The position numbers were made by a program, and so were the translations under genes. The notes under the pieces were generated by a model, which worked only from the letters and a program-made list of their open reading frames with translations, was not told the origin of the DNA and ran no database searches. Positions 1 through 7,003 of a stretch of DNA of 15,072 nucleotides are shown in pieces. This DNA comes from an uncultured Oscillospiraceae bacterium (GTDB lineage: Bacteria; Bacillota; Clostridia; Oscillospirales; JAAYXM01): positions 1-15,072 of the forward strand of contig CAKSEF010000044.1 of NCBI GenBank assembly GCA_934446465.1. The letters are read 5' to 3'. The first letter of the stretch is position 1. Each line of letters begins with the position of its first letter.

Positions 1-570
1 TTTATGCCGATTCTTTACGCGGGAATATTTCTCGGCGAAAGAGTTACGCCCGTTCAGGTTCTTTCAATTCTCCTTATTCTCACGGCGTACGTAATGCTCA
101 CGGCAATAAGGAGTAAGGACGTATCCTCCGACAGGCGTATAACTCTCAAATGGGTGATTTTTGCGATTCTTTCATTTTCCACGAACGGCTTCATTTCGTT
201 TTTCGTCCGTGTAAACGTCGTTCTTACGCCCGAAACGTCAATTAACTCGTTTTACGCATTTGCTTATGTTTGCTCCGCTCTGATATCCCTCATCACCTTC
301 GCGTCAACGGGCGGGTTTAAGAAAAAAGTTCCGGCAAAGCCCCTGCTTCTGCCCTCTGCCGGTGTTGCGGGATTTCTCTCGGTAAAGCTTATACCCAATG
401 CTCTCCTCGCCGGACTTCTGCCCTCCGCAATTCAATATCCGCTTATGAACGGAAGCGTGATACTCTTCAACGTCCTTATCGGGCTGGTCGTATTCAAGGA
501 AAAGCTGAGCATATGGGGCTGCGTTTGTATTGGTGTGATTATCGCCTCCATGTGTCTCTTGGGTTTATAG
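1..570 (+). CDS. EamA/DMT-family membrane transporter, 3' part (5' end outside window)
   Basis: This is the C-terminal part of a drug/metabolite-transporter-type membrane protein. The frame is open from base 1, and its first in-frame Met aligns with an internal Met (about residue 109) of the complete paralogue at 696-1580, so the true start lies before the window. Several hydrophobic helices are visible, with short motifs shared with the paralogue: VTPVQV, NVVLTPETS, NSF, and the C-terminal IIASMCLLGL. By eye the two proteins are about 60% identical over the shared region. EamA proteins usually have ten membrane segments in two repeated halves and export or import small metabolites; the substrate here cannot be told. 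The gene ends just before a strong hairpin terminator, so it is probably not co-transcribed with its copy downstream. Confidence 0.85.
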   Translation, partial: FMPILYAGIFLGERVTPVQVLSILLILTAYVMLTAIRSKDVSSDRRITLKWVIFAILSFSTNGFISFFVRVNVVLTPETSINSFYAFAYVCSALISLITFASTGGFKKKVPAKPLLLPSAGVAGFLSVKLIPNALLAGLLPSAIQYPLMNGSVILFNVLIGLVVFKEKLSIWGCVCIGVIIASMCLLGL

Positions 571-590
571 AGTTGAACTCCCTCTGCCTG

Positions 591-623
591 AAAACCTGCC
601 GAAAGTTTTTTCGGCAGGTTTTT
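591..623 (+). terminator. Rho-independent terminator of the first EamA gene
   Basis: A perfect 14-bp inverted repeat (591-604 with 609-622) surrounds a four-base loop and runs into T residues. It begins about 20 bases after the stop codon at 570. Confidence 0.9.
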
Positions 624-634
624 AACTAATCGGG

Positions 635-663
635 TTGATTTTTTAACATTTTACTGATATAAT
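635..663 (+). promoter_or_regulatory. SigA-type promoter of the second EamA gene
   Basis: A TTGATT -35 element (635-640) and a perfect TATAAT -10 element (658-663) are separated by 17 bases. They lie after the preceding terminator and about 33 bases before the ATG at 696, so the second transporter has its own promoter. Confidence 0.8.
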
Positions 664-695
664 CTTCCGCGTTTGAACAATATGGAGGGTTTTAT

Positions 696-1580
696 ATGTA
701 CATAGCTTTTTTAGTTTTCCTTGCCGTCGCGGCATCTGTCGGAATCAACCTGTCGTATAAAAAGGGCGCGGACGTAAGCACCGATGCAACATCTTCTCCC
801 CCGCTCATGTGCACGTTCGCTTCAATATTCATTGCCCTTATTTTTGCCGTCATGGGATTTATTCAGGACGGCGGGATATCGTTTCCGAATCCCACGTCGT
901 ATTTCTATTCGGCGTGCTGCGGAGTCGCATATGCCGTTGCCGCCTTTTTCTACCTCCGCTCGCTTGCGTGCGGGCCGTACACTCTCTCGGTCATAGTTCT
1001 CAACGTAAGCTCATTTATGCCGATTCTTTATTCGGGCATTTTTCTCGACGAAAAGGTTACTCCTGTTCAGGTCTTTGCGCTGATTCTGATGCTTGCCTCG
1101 TGCATAATGCTCACAATGATAAGAAGCAAGGGCTCGTCGGGCGGGCACATAACGCCTAAGTGGATACTTTTTGCACTCCTCACGTTCCTGTCAAACGGCT
1201 TCATCGCATTTTCAATACGTTTAAACGTAGTCCTTACGCCTGAAACATCCACCAACTCGTTCTTCGTTTTCGCGTATCTTCTCTCTGCCGTGATATGCTT
1301 TATTTTCTTTACGGCAACGGGCGGTTTCGGAAAGAAAGTTCTTGCAAAACCGCTTTTCTTCCCCGCCGCGGGCGTTGCGGGCTCTCTTGCGCTTCAGCTC
1401 GCGCCGAACGCAATTCTTCCGAAAGTTTTGTCCTCCGCCGTGCAGTATCCGCTTGTTAACGGCGGTTCAATCCTACTCGGCGTCATTCTCGGCGTTGCCA
1501 TGTTCAAGGAGAAAATAAGCGTATGGGGCTATGTCTGCGTCGGTGCGATTATTGCTTCCATGTGCCTTTTGGGATTATAA
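696..1580 (+). CDS. EamA/DMT-family membrane transporter (complete paralogue)
   Basis: The predicted protein has 294 residues and is almost wholly hydrophobic, with about ten membrane segments, the usual size and layout of EamA/DMT-superfamily transporters (two tandem EamA domains, roughly residues 1-140 and 150-294). It acts in the cytoplasmic membrane; the substrate is unknown. The ATG at 696 is preceded by GGAGGG at 684-689, which fixes the start. The protein is a close relative of the truncated copy at 1-570: both keep VTPVQV, NVVLTPETS and the IIASMCLLGL ending, so the pair comes from a tandem duplication. Promoter, gene and terminator form a self-contained unit. The assignment rests on hydrophobicity pattern and overall family resemblance; a specific transport role would be a guess. 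Confidence 0.88.
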   Translation: MYIAFLVFLAVAASVGINLSYKKGADVSTDATSSPPLMCTFASIFIALIFAVMGFIQDGGISFPNPTSYFYSACCGVAYAVAAFFYLRSLACGPYTLSVIVLNVSSFMPILYSGIFLDEKVTPVQVFALILMLASCIMLTMIRSKGSSGGHITPKWILFALLTFLSNGFIAFSIRLNVVLTPETSTNSFFVFAYLLSAVICFIFFTATGGFGKKVLAKPLFFPAAGVAGSLALQLAPNAILPKVLSSAVQYPLVNGGSILLGVILGVAMFKEKISVWGYVCVGAIIASMCLLGL

Positions 1581-1600
1581 CGGATTTTTACCGATAAACG

Positions 1601-1627
1601 AAAACCGCCAACCAAGTTGGCGGTTTT
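1601..1627. terminator. Bidirectional terminator between converging genes
   Basis: A perfect 12-bp stem (1601-1612 with 1616-1627) has a three-base loop. On the + strand it ends in a run of Ts and terminates the EamA gene. On the - strand it directly follows the stop codon of the PLP enzyme gene (1628-1630) and reads into TTTTCGTTT, so it can serve both directions. Confidence 0.85.
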
Positions 1628-2824
1628 TTATCTGCGTTTTTTAATTTCTTCGGCGGCGCGAAGTATACCGAGCTTCCCGCTCTCATAAGTAAGCCCGCCT
1701 TGGAGATAGACCCTGTAAGGCTCTCTCATCGGCGCGTCCGCCGAAAGCTCTATCGACGCACCCTGTACAAATGCTCCCGCCGCCATTATGACGGGAACGT
1801 CATATCCCGGCATATCCCACGGCTCGGGTGTAACGTATGCGTCGCACGGCGCACCCGACTGAATACCCCTGCAAAATGCCGAGAGCGTTTCCTTATCGCG
1901 CAGTTCGATTGTCTGTATTATGTCGAATCTCTCCTCGTCTGCACGCGGTGAGACCTCATATCCCATATCTTCAAACGTTTTTGCGGCGAAAATTGCCGTC
2001 TTCAGTGCTTGGGCAACCGTGTGCGGAGCCGTGAAAAATCCCTGATACAGCAGACGGTTGTTTCCGAGCGTTGCACCGCACTCGCGTCCGATTCCCGGAA
2101 CGGTAAGACGTTCCGCCGCACGGTTTACAAGCTCAGCTCTTCCTGCAACGTATCCGCCCATGGGAGCAAGCCCGCCTCCGGGATTTTTAATGAGCGAGCC
2201 CGCCATTATATCCGCGCCGACATGGGTCGGCTCGCGCGTTTCCACAAACTCGCCGTAGCAGTTGTCCACAATTACGTTGATATCATTCCGCACAGACTTT
2301 ATTTTTGATATGACATCGCCTATTTCTTCAACCGAGAGCGCATATCTCGCGTCATATCCGCGCGAACGCTGAATATACACCGCACAGTGCTCCGTTTTCC
2401 GCACTGCGTCAAGCGCGGGGGCAATATCAATTCTTCCGTTTTTCATCGGGATTTCGAGATATTTAACGCCGTATTCCTTAAGCGTTCCGTGTCCCTTGCC
2501 CGTTATTCCGACTGCGGTTCTCAGCGTGTCATACGGCGCGCCCGTTATCGATATGAGCGTGTTCCCGCACTCAAGCGCGCCGAACATCGCGCAGAATATC
2601 GCATGAGTTCCGTTTACGAATTGGATTCGGCACAGCGCATCCTCCGCGCCGAAAACGTCGGCAAAAATCCTGTCGAGCGTATCTCTGCCGTTATCGTCAT
2701 ACCCGTACCCGAGCGTTCCCGCAAACATTGTGTCCGACACGCGCATTCTGCGGAAAGCCTCAAGCACCCTTGCGGAGTTAATCTCCGCTGTTTTGTCAAT
2801 TTTGGAAAACAGCTTGTCCGTCAT
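1628..2824 (-). CDS. PLP-dependent enzyme, methionine gamma-lyase / 'aluminium resistance' family (YnbB-like)
   Basis: The 398-residue protein belongs to the fold-type I PLP enzymes. Visible marks are a VNGTHAIF phosphate-binding stretch (about residues 70-77), the aspartate in VDNCYGEF (about 186-193) expected to pair with the cofactor nitrogen, and the probable PLP-binding lysine K213 in SLIKNPGGG. This combination is typical of the family labelled methionine gamma-lyase-like or aluminium resistance protein (YnbB in Bacillus subtilis), normally about 400-430 residues. The family's physiological substrate is not securely known; cleavage of the C-S bond of a sulfur amino acid is an inference from homology. 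The ATG lies two bases after the TAG stop of the CofE-like gene, with GAGG upstream, so the two genes form one translationally linked operon. A hairpin follows immediately after the stop. Confidence 0.88.
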   Translation of the reverse strand: MTDKLFSKIDKTAEINSARVLEAFRRMRVSDTMFAGTLGYGYDDNGRDTLDRIFADVFGAEDALCRIQFVNGTHAIFCAMFGALECGNTLISITGAPYDTLRTAVGITGKGHGTLKEYGVKYLEIPMKNGRIDIAPALDAVRKTEHCAVYIQRSRGYDARYALSVEEIGDVISKIKSVRNDINVIVDNCYGEFVETREPTHVGADIMAGSLIKNPGGGLAPMGGYVAGRAELVNRAAERLTVPGIGRECGATLGNNRLLYQGFFTAPHTVAQALKTAIFAAKTFEDMGYEVSPRADEERFDIIQTIELRDKETLSAFCRGIQSGAPCDAYVTPEPWDMPGYDVPVIMAAGAFVQGASIELSADAPMREPYRVYLQGGLTYESGKLGILRAAEEIKKRR

Positions 2825-2826
2825 GC

Positions 2827-3522
2827 CTAAGCCTCGCGGATTATGCCCATCGGCGTCTGCTGTGCGCTCTGACCGAGCGGGTTATCCTTAAGTATTCTCG
2901 GCAAAAGCTCGCGGTCAACCGTCGTGTCCGATGCGCCGAGAATTTTTCCCGTCAGGTCGTTTACATCTATAATGGCAACGCGGAAGCCGATTCTTGCGGC
3001 AATTCCGACTGCGACCTTGTCCGGGTCGGCAGGGCCGAGAACAACGCATTTATTGTACGGCGGGAGCGTGTACGGAGTAGGTCCGTCTATTGACTCCGCG
3101 CGATACCCCGCGACCTTGTAAAACCATCCGCGGCGGCCGAAGAGCTTTCCTATTGCGCTTATGAATGCGGCAAAAAGGAGCTTTACGCTTCCGCACTCAC
3201 GGATAGCCATTTCCATAGTCTCGGGGATTCCGAGACCGATTCCGTAGGGAGATTTATAAACGAATTTACACAGAAATTTCGCAAGCGGGCGCGGGTGTAT
3301 TTCCGTAAGCGGAACGGCGCGCTTCTGCGAGCAGGCTACGCACTTCTCGCTTATGAAGAGAATGTCGCCCTCCTGCATATGCGGTTTTGCATACTTTTCC
3401 GCAACGTCCTCAATATTATCATCGGCGGTAACGACGTGCGTCTTAATCGGAATACGCATATAGTCCTTGCCGTCTACCGTAATTACCAGATTCTTTCCTT
3501 CGTTTGCACAAAGCTCTGACAT
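2827..3522 (-). CDS. CofE-like protein (coenzyme F420-0:L-glutamate ligase family)
   Basis: The 231-residue protein resembles CofE/F420 ligase-family proteins, which in F420 makers add glutamate to F420-0 using GTP. Seen here are GDILFISEKCVACSQKRAV (about residues 52-70), corresponding to the 'GDvlvvaeK...s...grvv' segment of CofE, a central region with VLGPADPDKVAVGIAARIGF (161-180), and a C-terminal DNPLGQSAQQTPMG. No other F420 gene is in the window, and most Clostridia do not make F420, so the substrate is probably something else. The longest frame starts at 3546, but that ATG has no ribosome binding site and almost coincides with the predicted transcription start. The ATG at 3520-3522 has AAAGGGG eight bases upstream and was chosen. 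It is first in a two-gene operon with the PLP enzyme. Confidence 0.78.
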   Translation of the reverse strand: MSELCANEGKNLVITVDGKDYMRIPIKTHVVTADDNIEDVAEKYAKPHMQEGDILFISEKCVACSQKRAVPLTEIHPRPLAKFLCKFVYKSPYGIGLGIPETMEMAIRECGSVKLLFAAFISAIGKLFGRRGWFYKVAGYRAESIDGPTPYTLPPYNKCVVLGPADPDKVAVGIAARIGFRVAIIDVNDLTGKILGASDTTVDRELLPRILKDNPLGQSAQQTPMGIIREA

Positions 3523-3554
3523 TTTTATAACCCCTTTTATTTTCATATGAATAT

Positions 3555-3582
3555 ATTATACATCAAAAGTTCAAATAATCAA
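3555..3582 (-). promoter_or_regulatory. SigA-type promoter of the CofE-like/PLP operon
   Basis: On the - strand a TTGATT -35 element (3582-3577) and a perfect TATAAT -10 element (3560-3555) are 16 bases apart. Transcription would begin near 3548, which leaves a leader of about 25 bases before the ATG at 3522. Confidence 0.75.
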
Positions 3583-3601
3583 TGTATTTTTTCAAAAAAA
3601 T

Positions 3602-3631
3602 GGGCGGTGTAAAAATGTTTTTACACCGCCC
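3602..3631 (-). terminator. Terminator of the sigma/anti-sigma operon
   Basis: A perfect 14-bp stem (3602-3615 with 3618-3631) has a two-base nominal loop. On the - strand it is followed by A and then seven Ts. It lies about 14 bases after the stop of the anti-sigma gene. Confidence 0.88.
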
Positions 3632-3644
3632 GGAGGCATAACGC

Positions 3645-4499
3645 TTATTTGCGTATATCGGATATTATCTCTTTCGGTATTTCAAATTCGGGGCATCCCT
3701 GTGCGCCTGCCGCAACCTCATATTTATCGAAGCAGATGACGATGTTTCCCTTGTCGTTTATAAAGAAGTTCTGGTCGTCCTTAATCTTCTCAAACGGCTC
3801 TGTAAACTCGTCGCGCTCCGTCCAGAACAGCGCATCGCCTTCCTTGTTCATGCGCACCATTTCGCCGAATATATACTTGCTTATCGGCGTTACGTAATCC
3901 GTGCCATCACGGAAAAGGTCCGAAAGCCTGAGGAGCTTTCCCGTTTTCTTGTCGATATTATAGAACGAATGCACGGTAGAGGACGAGCCCGCCGTATTCA
4001 AAATCCATACGTCTATTGCGAGGATATCGTCATTATCCGTTCTGACATCGTAATTTGATGTTATTCCGAGATGAACCGTTTCATCGCCGAACTCTTTCTT
4101 AAGCTCACGCACATCGTCCTCGTATGCCTTTATGATTGCGGCGGCGTTTTCCTTGAACTGTTCGTTGAGTTTATCCTCAAGTTCTTTATCGAGAAGCCCT
4201 TCAAGCTTCGGCGTTGTAACGCTCGCATCGTAGCCGTCGTCGTGGTTTTCATACCGTCCGAAGGTGATTACTCTCACGATGTCGCGGACGACAGGCACGT
4301 CCTCCGCCGCCGTCGCAAGGCTCGGAAACAGGTTTACGGCGGAAACCGCGACCAACACAAAGCACGCGGCCGCGCACAGCGACGCCTTTAAGCCCGTGTG
4401 ATTTCTTTTCGTTGCTTTTTCTTTCATGATACTCTCCACCCTTTCCCGCAGCTTTTCGCTTGCGTGCATTTCTTTGTACTCGTCAACAAAGTTTTTCAT
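3645..4499 (-). CDS. RsiV-like membrane anti-sigma factor (DUF3298 domain)
   Basis: The 284-residue protein has a short cytoplasmic N-terminus (about 1-35), one membrane segment (about 36-58), a possible signal-peptidase site near LATAAED, and an extracytoplasmic part. The C-terminal part, with FFINDKGNIVICFDKYEVAAG (about 245-265), matches the DUF3298 domain of RsiV-type anti-sigma factors, whose N-terminus holds an ECF sigma factor at the membrane. In B. subtilis RsiV binds lysozyme and is then proteolysed; a similar trigger here is inference. A longer frame begins at 4598, but the ATG at 4497-4499 has GGAGGGG just upstream and starts where the sigma-factor frame ends (17-base overlap). That is the usual coupled arrangement. 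The upstream extension in the longer frame only reads the sigma gene out of frame. Confidence 0.85.
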   Translation of the reverse strand: MKNFVDEYKEMHASEKLRERVESIMKEKATKRNHTGLKASLCAAACFVLVAVSAVNLFPSLATAAEDVPVVRDIVRVITFGRYENHDDGYDASVTTPKLEGLLDKELEDKLNEQFKENAAAIIKAYEDDVRELKKEFGDETVHLGITSNYDVRTDNDDILAIDVWILNTAGSSSTVHSFYNIDKKTGKLLRLSDLFRDGTDYVTPISKYIFGEMVRMNKEGDALFWTERDEFTEPFEKIKDDQNFFINDKGNIVICFDKYEVAAGAQGCPEFEIPKEIISDIRK

Positions 4500-4974
4500 T
4501 TTTCCCCTCCATGTTCCGTCTAAGGGCGCGCAGCGCCGCATAGAGCCGTGTTTTTGCGGTGTTCTCGTTAATCCCGCACACCTCGGCAATTTCCGCAAAC
4601 GTCATGTTCTCGCAATACTTCAAGACAACGATTTCGCGGTATTTTTCGGATATGCCGTCTAAGATGTCCCGCAGAAAAATATCTGAATAATCGTCATTTT
4701 CGGCAATTTCGCCCGTTTTTTCGTCCAATTCAACGCTTATGAATCTGTGTTTTTTTCTGAGAACGTTTTTTGCCGTGTTGGCGATTATTCTGTAAAACCA
4801 CGTTTTGACGTAGTTCTCCTCACGAAGTGAATTTATCGACTCCAACGCCTTTGTAACACTTTCGCTCACGACATCCTCCGCGTCCTCGCGGTTTTTCATG
4901 TATGTAAATGCGAAGCCGTAAGCACGGTCTAAATTCTCGCTTATGAAATTCTCAAAAATCACTCTTTTTCTCAT
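4483..4974 (-). CDS. ECF-type RNA polymerase sigma factor (SigV-like)
   Basis: The protein, about 163 residues, has the two-domain plan of extracytoplasmic-function sigma factors. Region 2 (about residues 10-75) contains the YMKNREDAEDVVSESV core-binding helix and the -10 recognition helix. Region 4 (about 105-155) contains a helix-turn-helix, with SEKYREIVVLKY, FAEIAEVCGINENTAKTRL and a basic end. It overlaps the downstream membrane anti-sigma gene by 17 bases, so the pair is translationally coupled. The start is uncertain: the frame opens at a GTG (4986), only about nine bases from the predicted transcription start, while the ATG at 4974 has a weak GTGAG seven bases or so upstream. I prefer 4974. 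An ECF-type promoter upstream suggests that the factor drives its own gene. Confidence 0.9.
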   Translation of the reverse strand: MRKRVIFENFISENLDRAYGFAFTYMKNREDAEDVVSESVTKALESINSLREENYVKTWFYRIIANTAKNVLRKKHRFISVELDEKTGEIAENDDYSDIFLRDILDGISEKYREIVVLKYCENMTFAEIAEVCGINENTAKTRLYAALRALRRNMEGKNEKLC

Positions 4975-5000
4975 GCGGTGTCTCACTGCCTTTCATACTC

Positions 5001-5029
5001 TTAGACAACAACAGCCCGAAAATAGTTTT
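5001..5029 (-). promoter_or_regulatory. Putative ECF-sigma promoter (autoregulatory)
   Basis: On the - strand AAAACT (5029-5024) and GTCTAA (5006-5001) are 17 bases apart. This resembles the 'AAC' -35 and 'GTC/CGTC' -10 elements of ECF promoters such as those of SigV/SigW and RpoE. No convincing TATAAT element is present in this interval. Transcription would start near 4995, just before the sigma gene. That the sigma factor itself recognises the site is inference. Confidence 0.55.
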
Positions 5030-5043
5030 AATTTTTTTAAAAA

Positions 5044-5077
5044 AGCCGTACACCGAAGCAAGCATCGGTATACGGCT
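5044..5077 (-). terminator. Terminator of the rnf operon and the glycosidase-like gene
   Basis: A 13-bp stem (5044-5056 with 5065-5077, one G-T wobble on the - strand) with an eight-base loop is followed on the - strand by a run of seven Ts. It starts ten bases after the stop of the gene at 5087. Confidence 0.85.
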
Positions 5078-5086
5078 CTTGACTTT

Positions 5087-6127
5087 TTATTTGACCATGA
5101 AGCTCCCGCTGTCTTTTACAGCTCCGACTATCGGGCAGAGCGAGCTTCCGAACTCTTTTTCCGCGGCGGAGTATTCGCTCGTGCGCTTTCCCGCCGTTTC
5201 CGAGACGTATATTTTATCAAACGCCTTGAAAATTTCGACATTCTGTCCGCTCTCCGTAAGGTATCTTCCGCGCAGGTTGTCATAAACTGCCGAGAGCCTG
5301 ACATCACCCGCGGCGGCTTTTGCGTCTGTGATAAACGACTCAAGCTGTTCTGCCTTTGTTCCGAGGGATTCGTCATAATACAGCAATTCGCACTTCCCGT
5401 AATACGGGAAAGAAATGTTCGAAAGCACTATCCCGTCCGCGCCAAAGGTACAAAGCTTTTCGACAATTCCCACAAGGTATTCCTGCGCCTTCTTTGAATA
5501 TGCACTGAGCCAGCGGACATTTTCGCCGTCAAGCCAAATTACCTTGTTTGCCGTACGGCACGCATAGACCTGATTTTTTCGCGCCGCTTCATTGTCCTTA
5601 AAGCACGACATACAGAGCGACACCTTATATCCCTTATCATGCGCCGAAGCAATCGCCGATTTTAGCTTCTCATCGCTTCCGACAACTATCTTATCGCCCT
5701 CTGCAAGCTTTGAATCGCTCTCAAACGCAAGGCGTCCGTCCTCGGATTTAACCTCGAAAACGACCGTATTCACGCCATCGGGGATTCCGTCAAGCGGTGC
5801 TTCGGATATGACCTTGTCAAGCCCTATGAAATATGCGCGCTCCTCCGTGCTTTCGGGAACGGACGGTTTATTATCCTCCTGTTCGGGCATTTTCTCTTTC
5901 TCGGAATCTTCCGCTTCCGCGTCATTTTCTATTACGAGGTTGGGCTTTTCCGTCTTGTGTGCCTTCACCTCTTTTTTTTCGAAAAATGCTCCGTCCTTTG
6001 TGAACGTCATGTTGTCGTTAATCAAAAAGAGAGCGACAGCCGCGGCAATACACAGCACTGCAAGCAAAGGAATGAGAACCCCTATATGTTTTCCCGAACC
6101 TCTGTATCCATGACGTCTTCTGCTCAT
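5087..6127 (-). CDS. Membrane-anchored putative glycoside hydrolase-like protein
   Basis: The 346-residue protein has a basic N-terminus, one membrane segment (about residues 15-37), an acidic Lys/Glu-rich linker (about 50-95) and a C-terminal domain that would lie outside the cell. The C-terminal domain recalls the 'putative glycoside hydrolase' family (DUF4015, TIM-barrel type): VNTVVFEVKSEDGRLAF (about 119-135), WLDGENVRWLSAYSKKAQEY (198-217) and GADGIVLSNISFP (229-241). In that family the last motif is usually like GFDEIQFDYVRFP; here the acidic residues are replaced, so catalysis is doubtful. The frame extends to a TTG at 6133, but GAGGG sits nine bases before the ATG at 6127, which I chose. 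It begins 27 bases after rnfB, with no terminator between, so it probably is the last gene of the rnf transcript. The family call is moderate. Confidence 0.65.
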   Translation of the reverse strand: MSRRRHGYRGSGKHIGVLIPLLAVLCIAAAVALFLINDNMTFTKDGAFFEKKEVKAHKTEKPNLVIENDAEAEDSEKEKMPEQEDNKPSVPESTEERAYFIGLDKVISEAPLDGIPDGVNTVVFEVKSEDGRLAFESDSKLAEGDKIVVGSDEKLKSAIASAHDKGYKVSLCMSCFKDNEAARKNQVYACRTANKVIWLDGENVRWLSAYSKKAQEYLVGIVEKLCTFGADGIVLSNISFPYYGKCELLYYDESLGTKAEQLESFITDAKAAAGDVRLSAVYDNLRGRYLTESGQNVEIFKAFDKIYVSETAGKRTSEYSAAEKEFGSSLCPIVGAVKDSGSFMVK

Positions 6128-6154
6128 CGTCAATCACCCTCTTTTAATTTTAAG

Positions 6155-6985
6155 TTATGCCTCCGCCGTTTCGGCTGCTTCTTCCGAAACTGCGGGAACC
6201 TCAATTATTTTACGCGGACACTTCGCCGCACATTCTCCGCAGCGCGTGCATTTGTCATAATCAATAACCGCAACATTGTTCTCAACATGTATTGCATCAT
6301 ACTGACAAGTCTTTGCACATATTCCGCAGCCTATACATCCGACTTCGCATATTTTCCTTACGACTGCACCCTTGTCGCAGTTTATGCACGCGACACGGAC
6401 ATCCGCGTCATACGGAATCATTGTGATAATTCCGCGCGGACATGCCTCCGCGCACTTTTTGCATGCCGTGCATTTTTCCTTGTCTACAACGGCTTTGCCG
6501 TCCTTAACCTCAATCGCGCCGAACGCGCACGCACGGACGCATGAGCCGAGGCCGAAACAGCCGTAGCTGCAGGACTTCGGACCGCCCGAAACTATGCTCG
6601 CCGCGAGGCAGTCCTCCGCACCCTTGTAGTCATACTTATTCTCCGCGCGGTCGCCGCCCGCACAGCGCACATATGCGCGCATCCTCACGGAGCTTCCCGC
6701 TTCGACGCCCATGATTTCGGCTATCTTTCGTGCCGTTTCGTCGCCGCCGACGGGGCAGCCGTTTACGCCCGACTCACCCGAAACCACGCTCTCCGCATAG
6801 TTCGAGCACCCGGCAAATCCGCATCCGCCGCAGTTCGCGCCGGGGAGCACTTCGACTATTTTGTCTATCCTGTCATCCTGCGGTACTGCGAGAGCCTTAT
6901 CGGCGTATGCGAGTATTCCTCCGAACACAAGACCGAGCACACCGACTATTGCGGTGGCGAGGAGTATATTCATCAAAGCTAACAT
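6155..6985 (-). CDS. rnfB: RnfB, iron-sulfur subunit of the Rnf electron transport complex
   Basis: RnfB receives electrons, probably from ferredoxin, on the cytoplasmic face of the Rnf complex. The 276-residue protein has one N-terminal membrane helix (about 5-27), then the RnfB-specific cluster motif with C52, C55, C60 and C77. This is followed by the CSYGCFGLGSC segment (about 139-149) and three ferredoxin-like groups: CTACKKCAEAC (172-182), CIGCGICAKTC (217-227) and CTRCGECAAKC (246-256). The cysteine-rich, multi-cluster form is that of clostridial RnfB. The ATG at 6985 has GGGAGG about 13 bases upstream, a rather long spacing; a second ATG at 6973 would remove part of the hydrophobic start and lies still farther away. 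It is the last rnf gene, 18 bases after rnfA. Confidence 0.95.
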   Translation of the reverse strand: MLALMNILLATAIVGVLGLVFGGILAYADKALAVPQDDRIDKIVEVLPGANCGGCGFAGCSNYAESVVSGESGVNGCPVGGDETARKIAEIMGVEAGSSVRMRAYVRCAGGDRAENKYDYKGAEDCLAASIVSGGPKSCSYGCFGLGSCVRACAFGAIEVKDGKAVVDKEKCTACKKCAEACPRGIITMIPYDADVRVACINCDKGAVVRKICEVGCIGCGICAKTCQYDAIHVENNVAVIDYDKCTRCGECAAKCPRKIIEVPAVSEEAAETAEA

Positions 6986-7003
6986 ATCAGAATCTTATCC
7001 TCC

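Noticed and set aside
4500..4598. N-terminal extension of the anti-sigma protein (about 33 residues with scattered Cys and Arg)
   Set aside because: It reads the sigma-factor gene out of frame. The ATG at 4499 with GGAGGGG directly upstream is the better start.
5957..6544. A 195-codon open frame on the + strand
   Set aside because: It is antisense to rnfB and the glycosidase-like gene, with no family resemblance.
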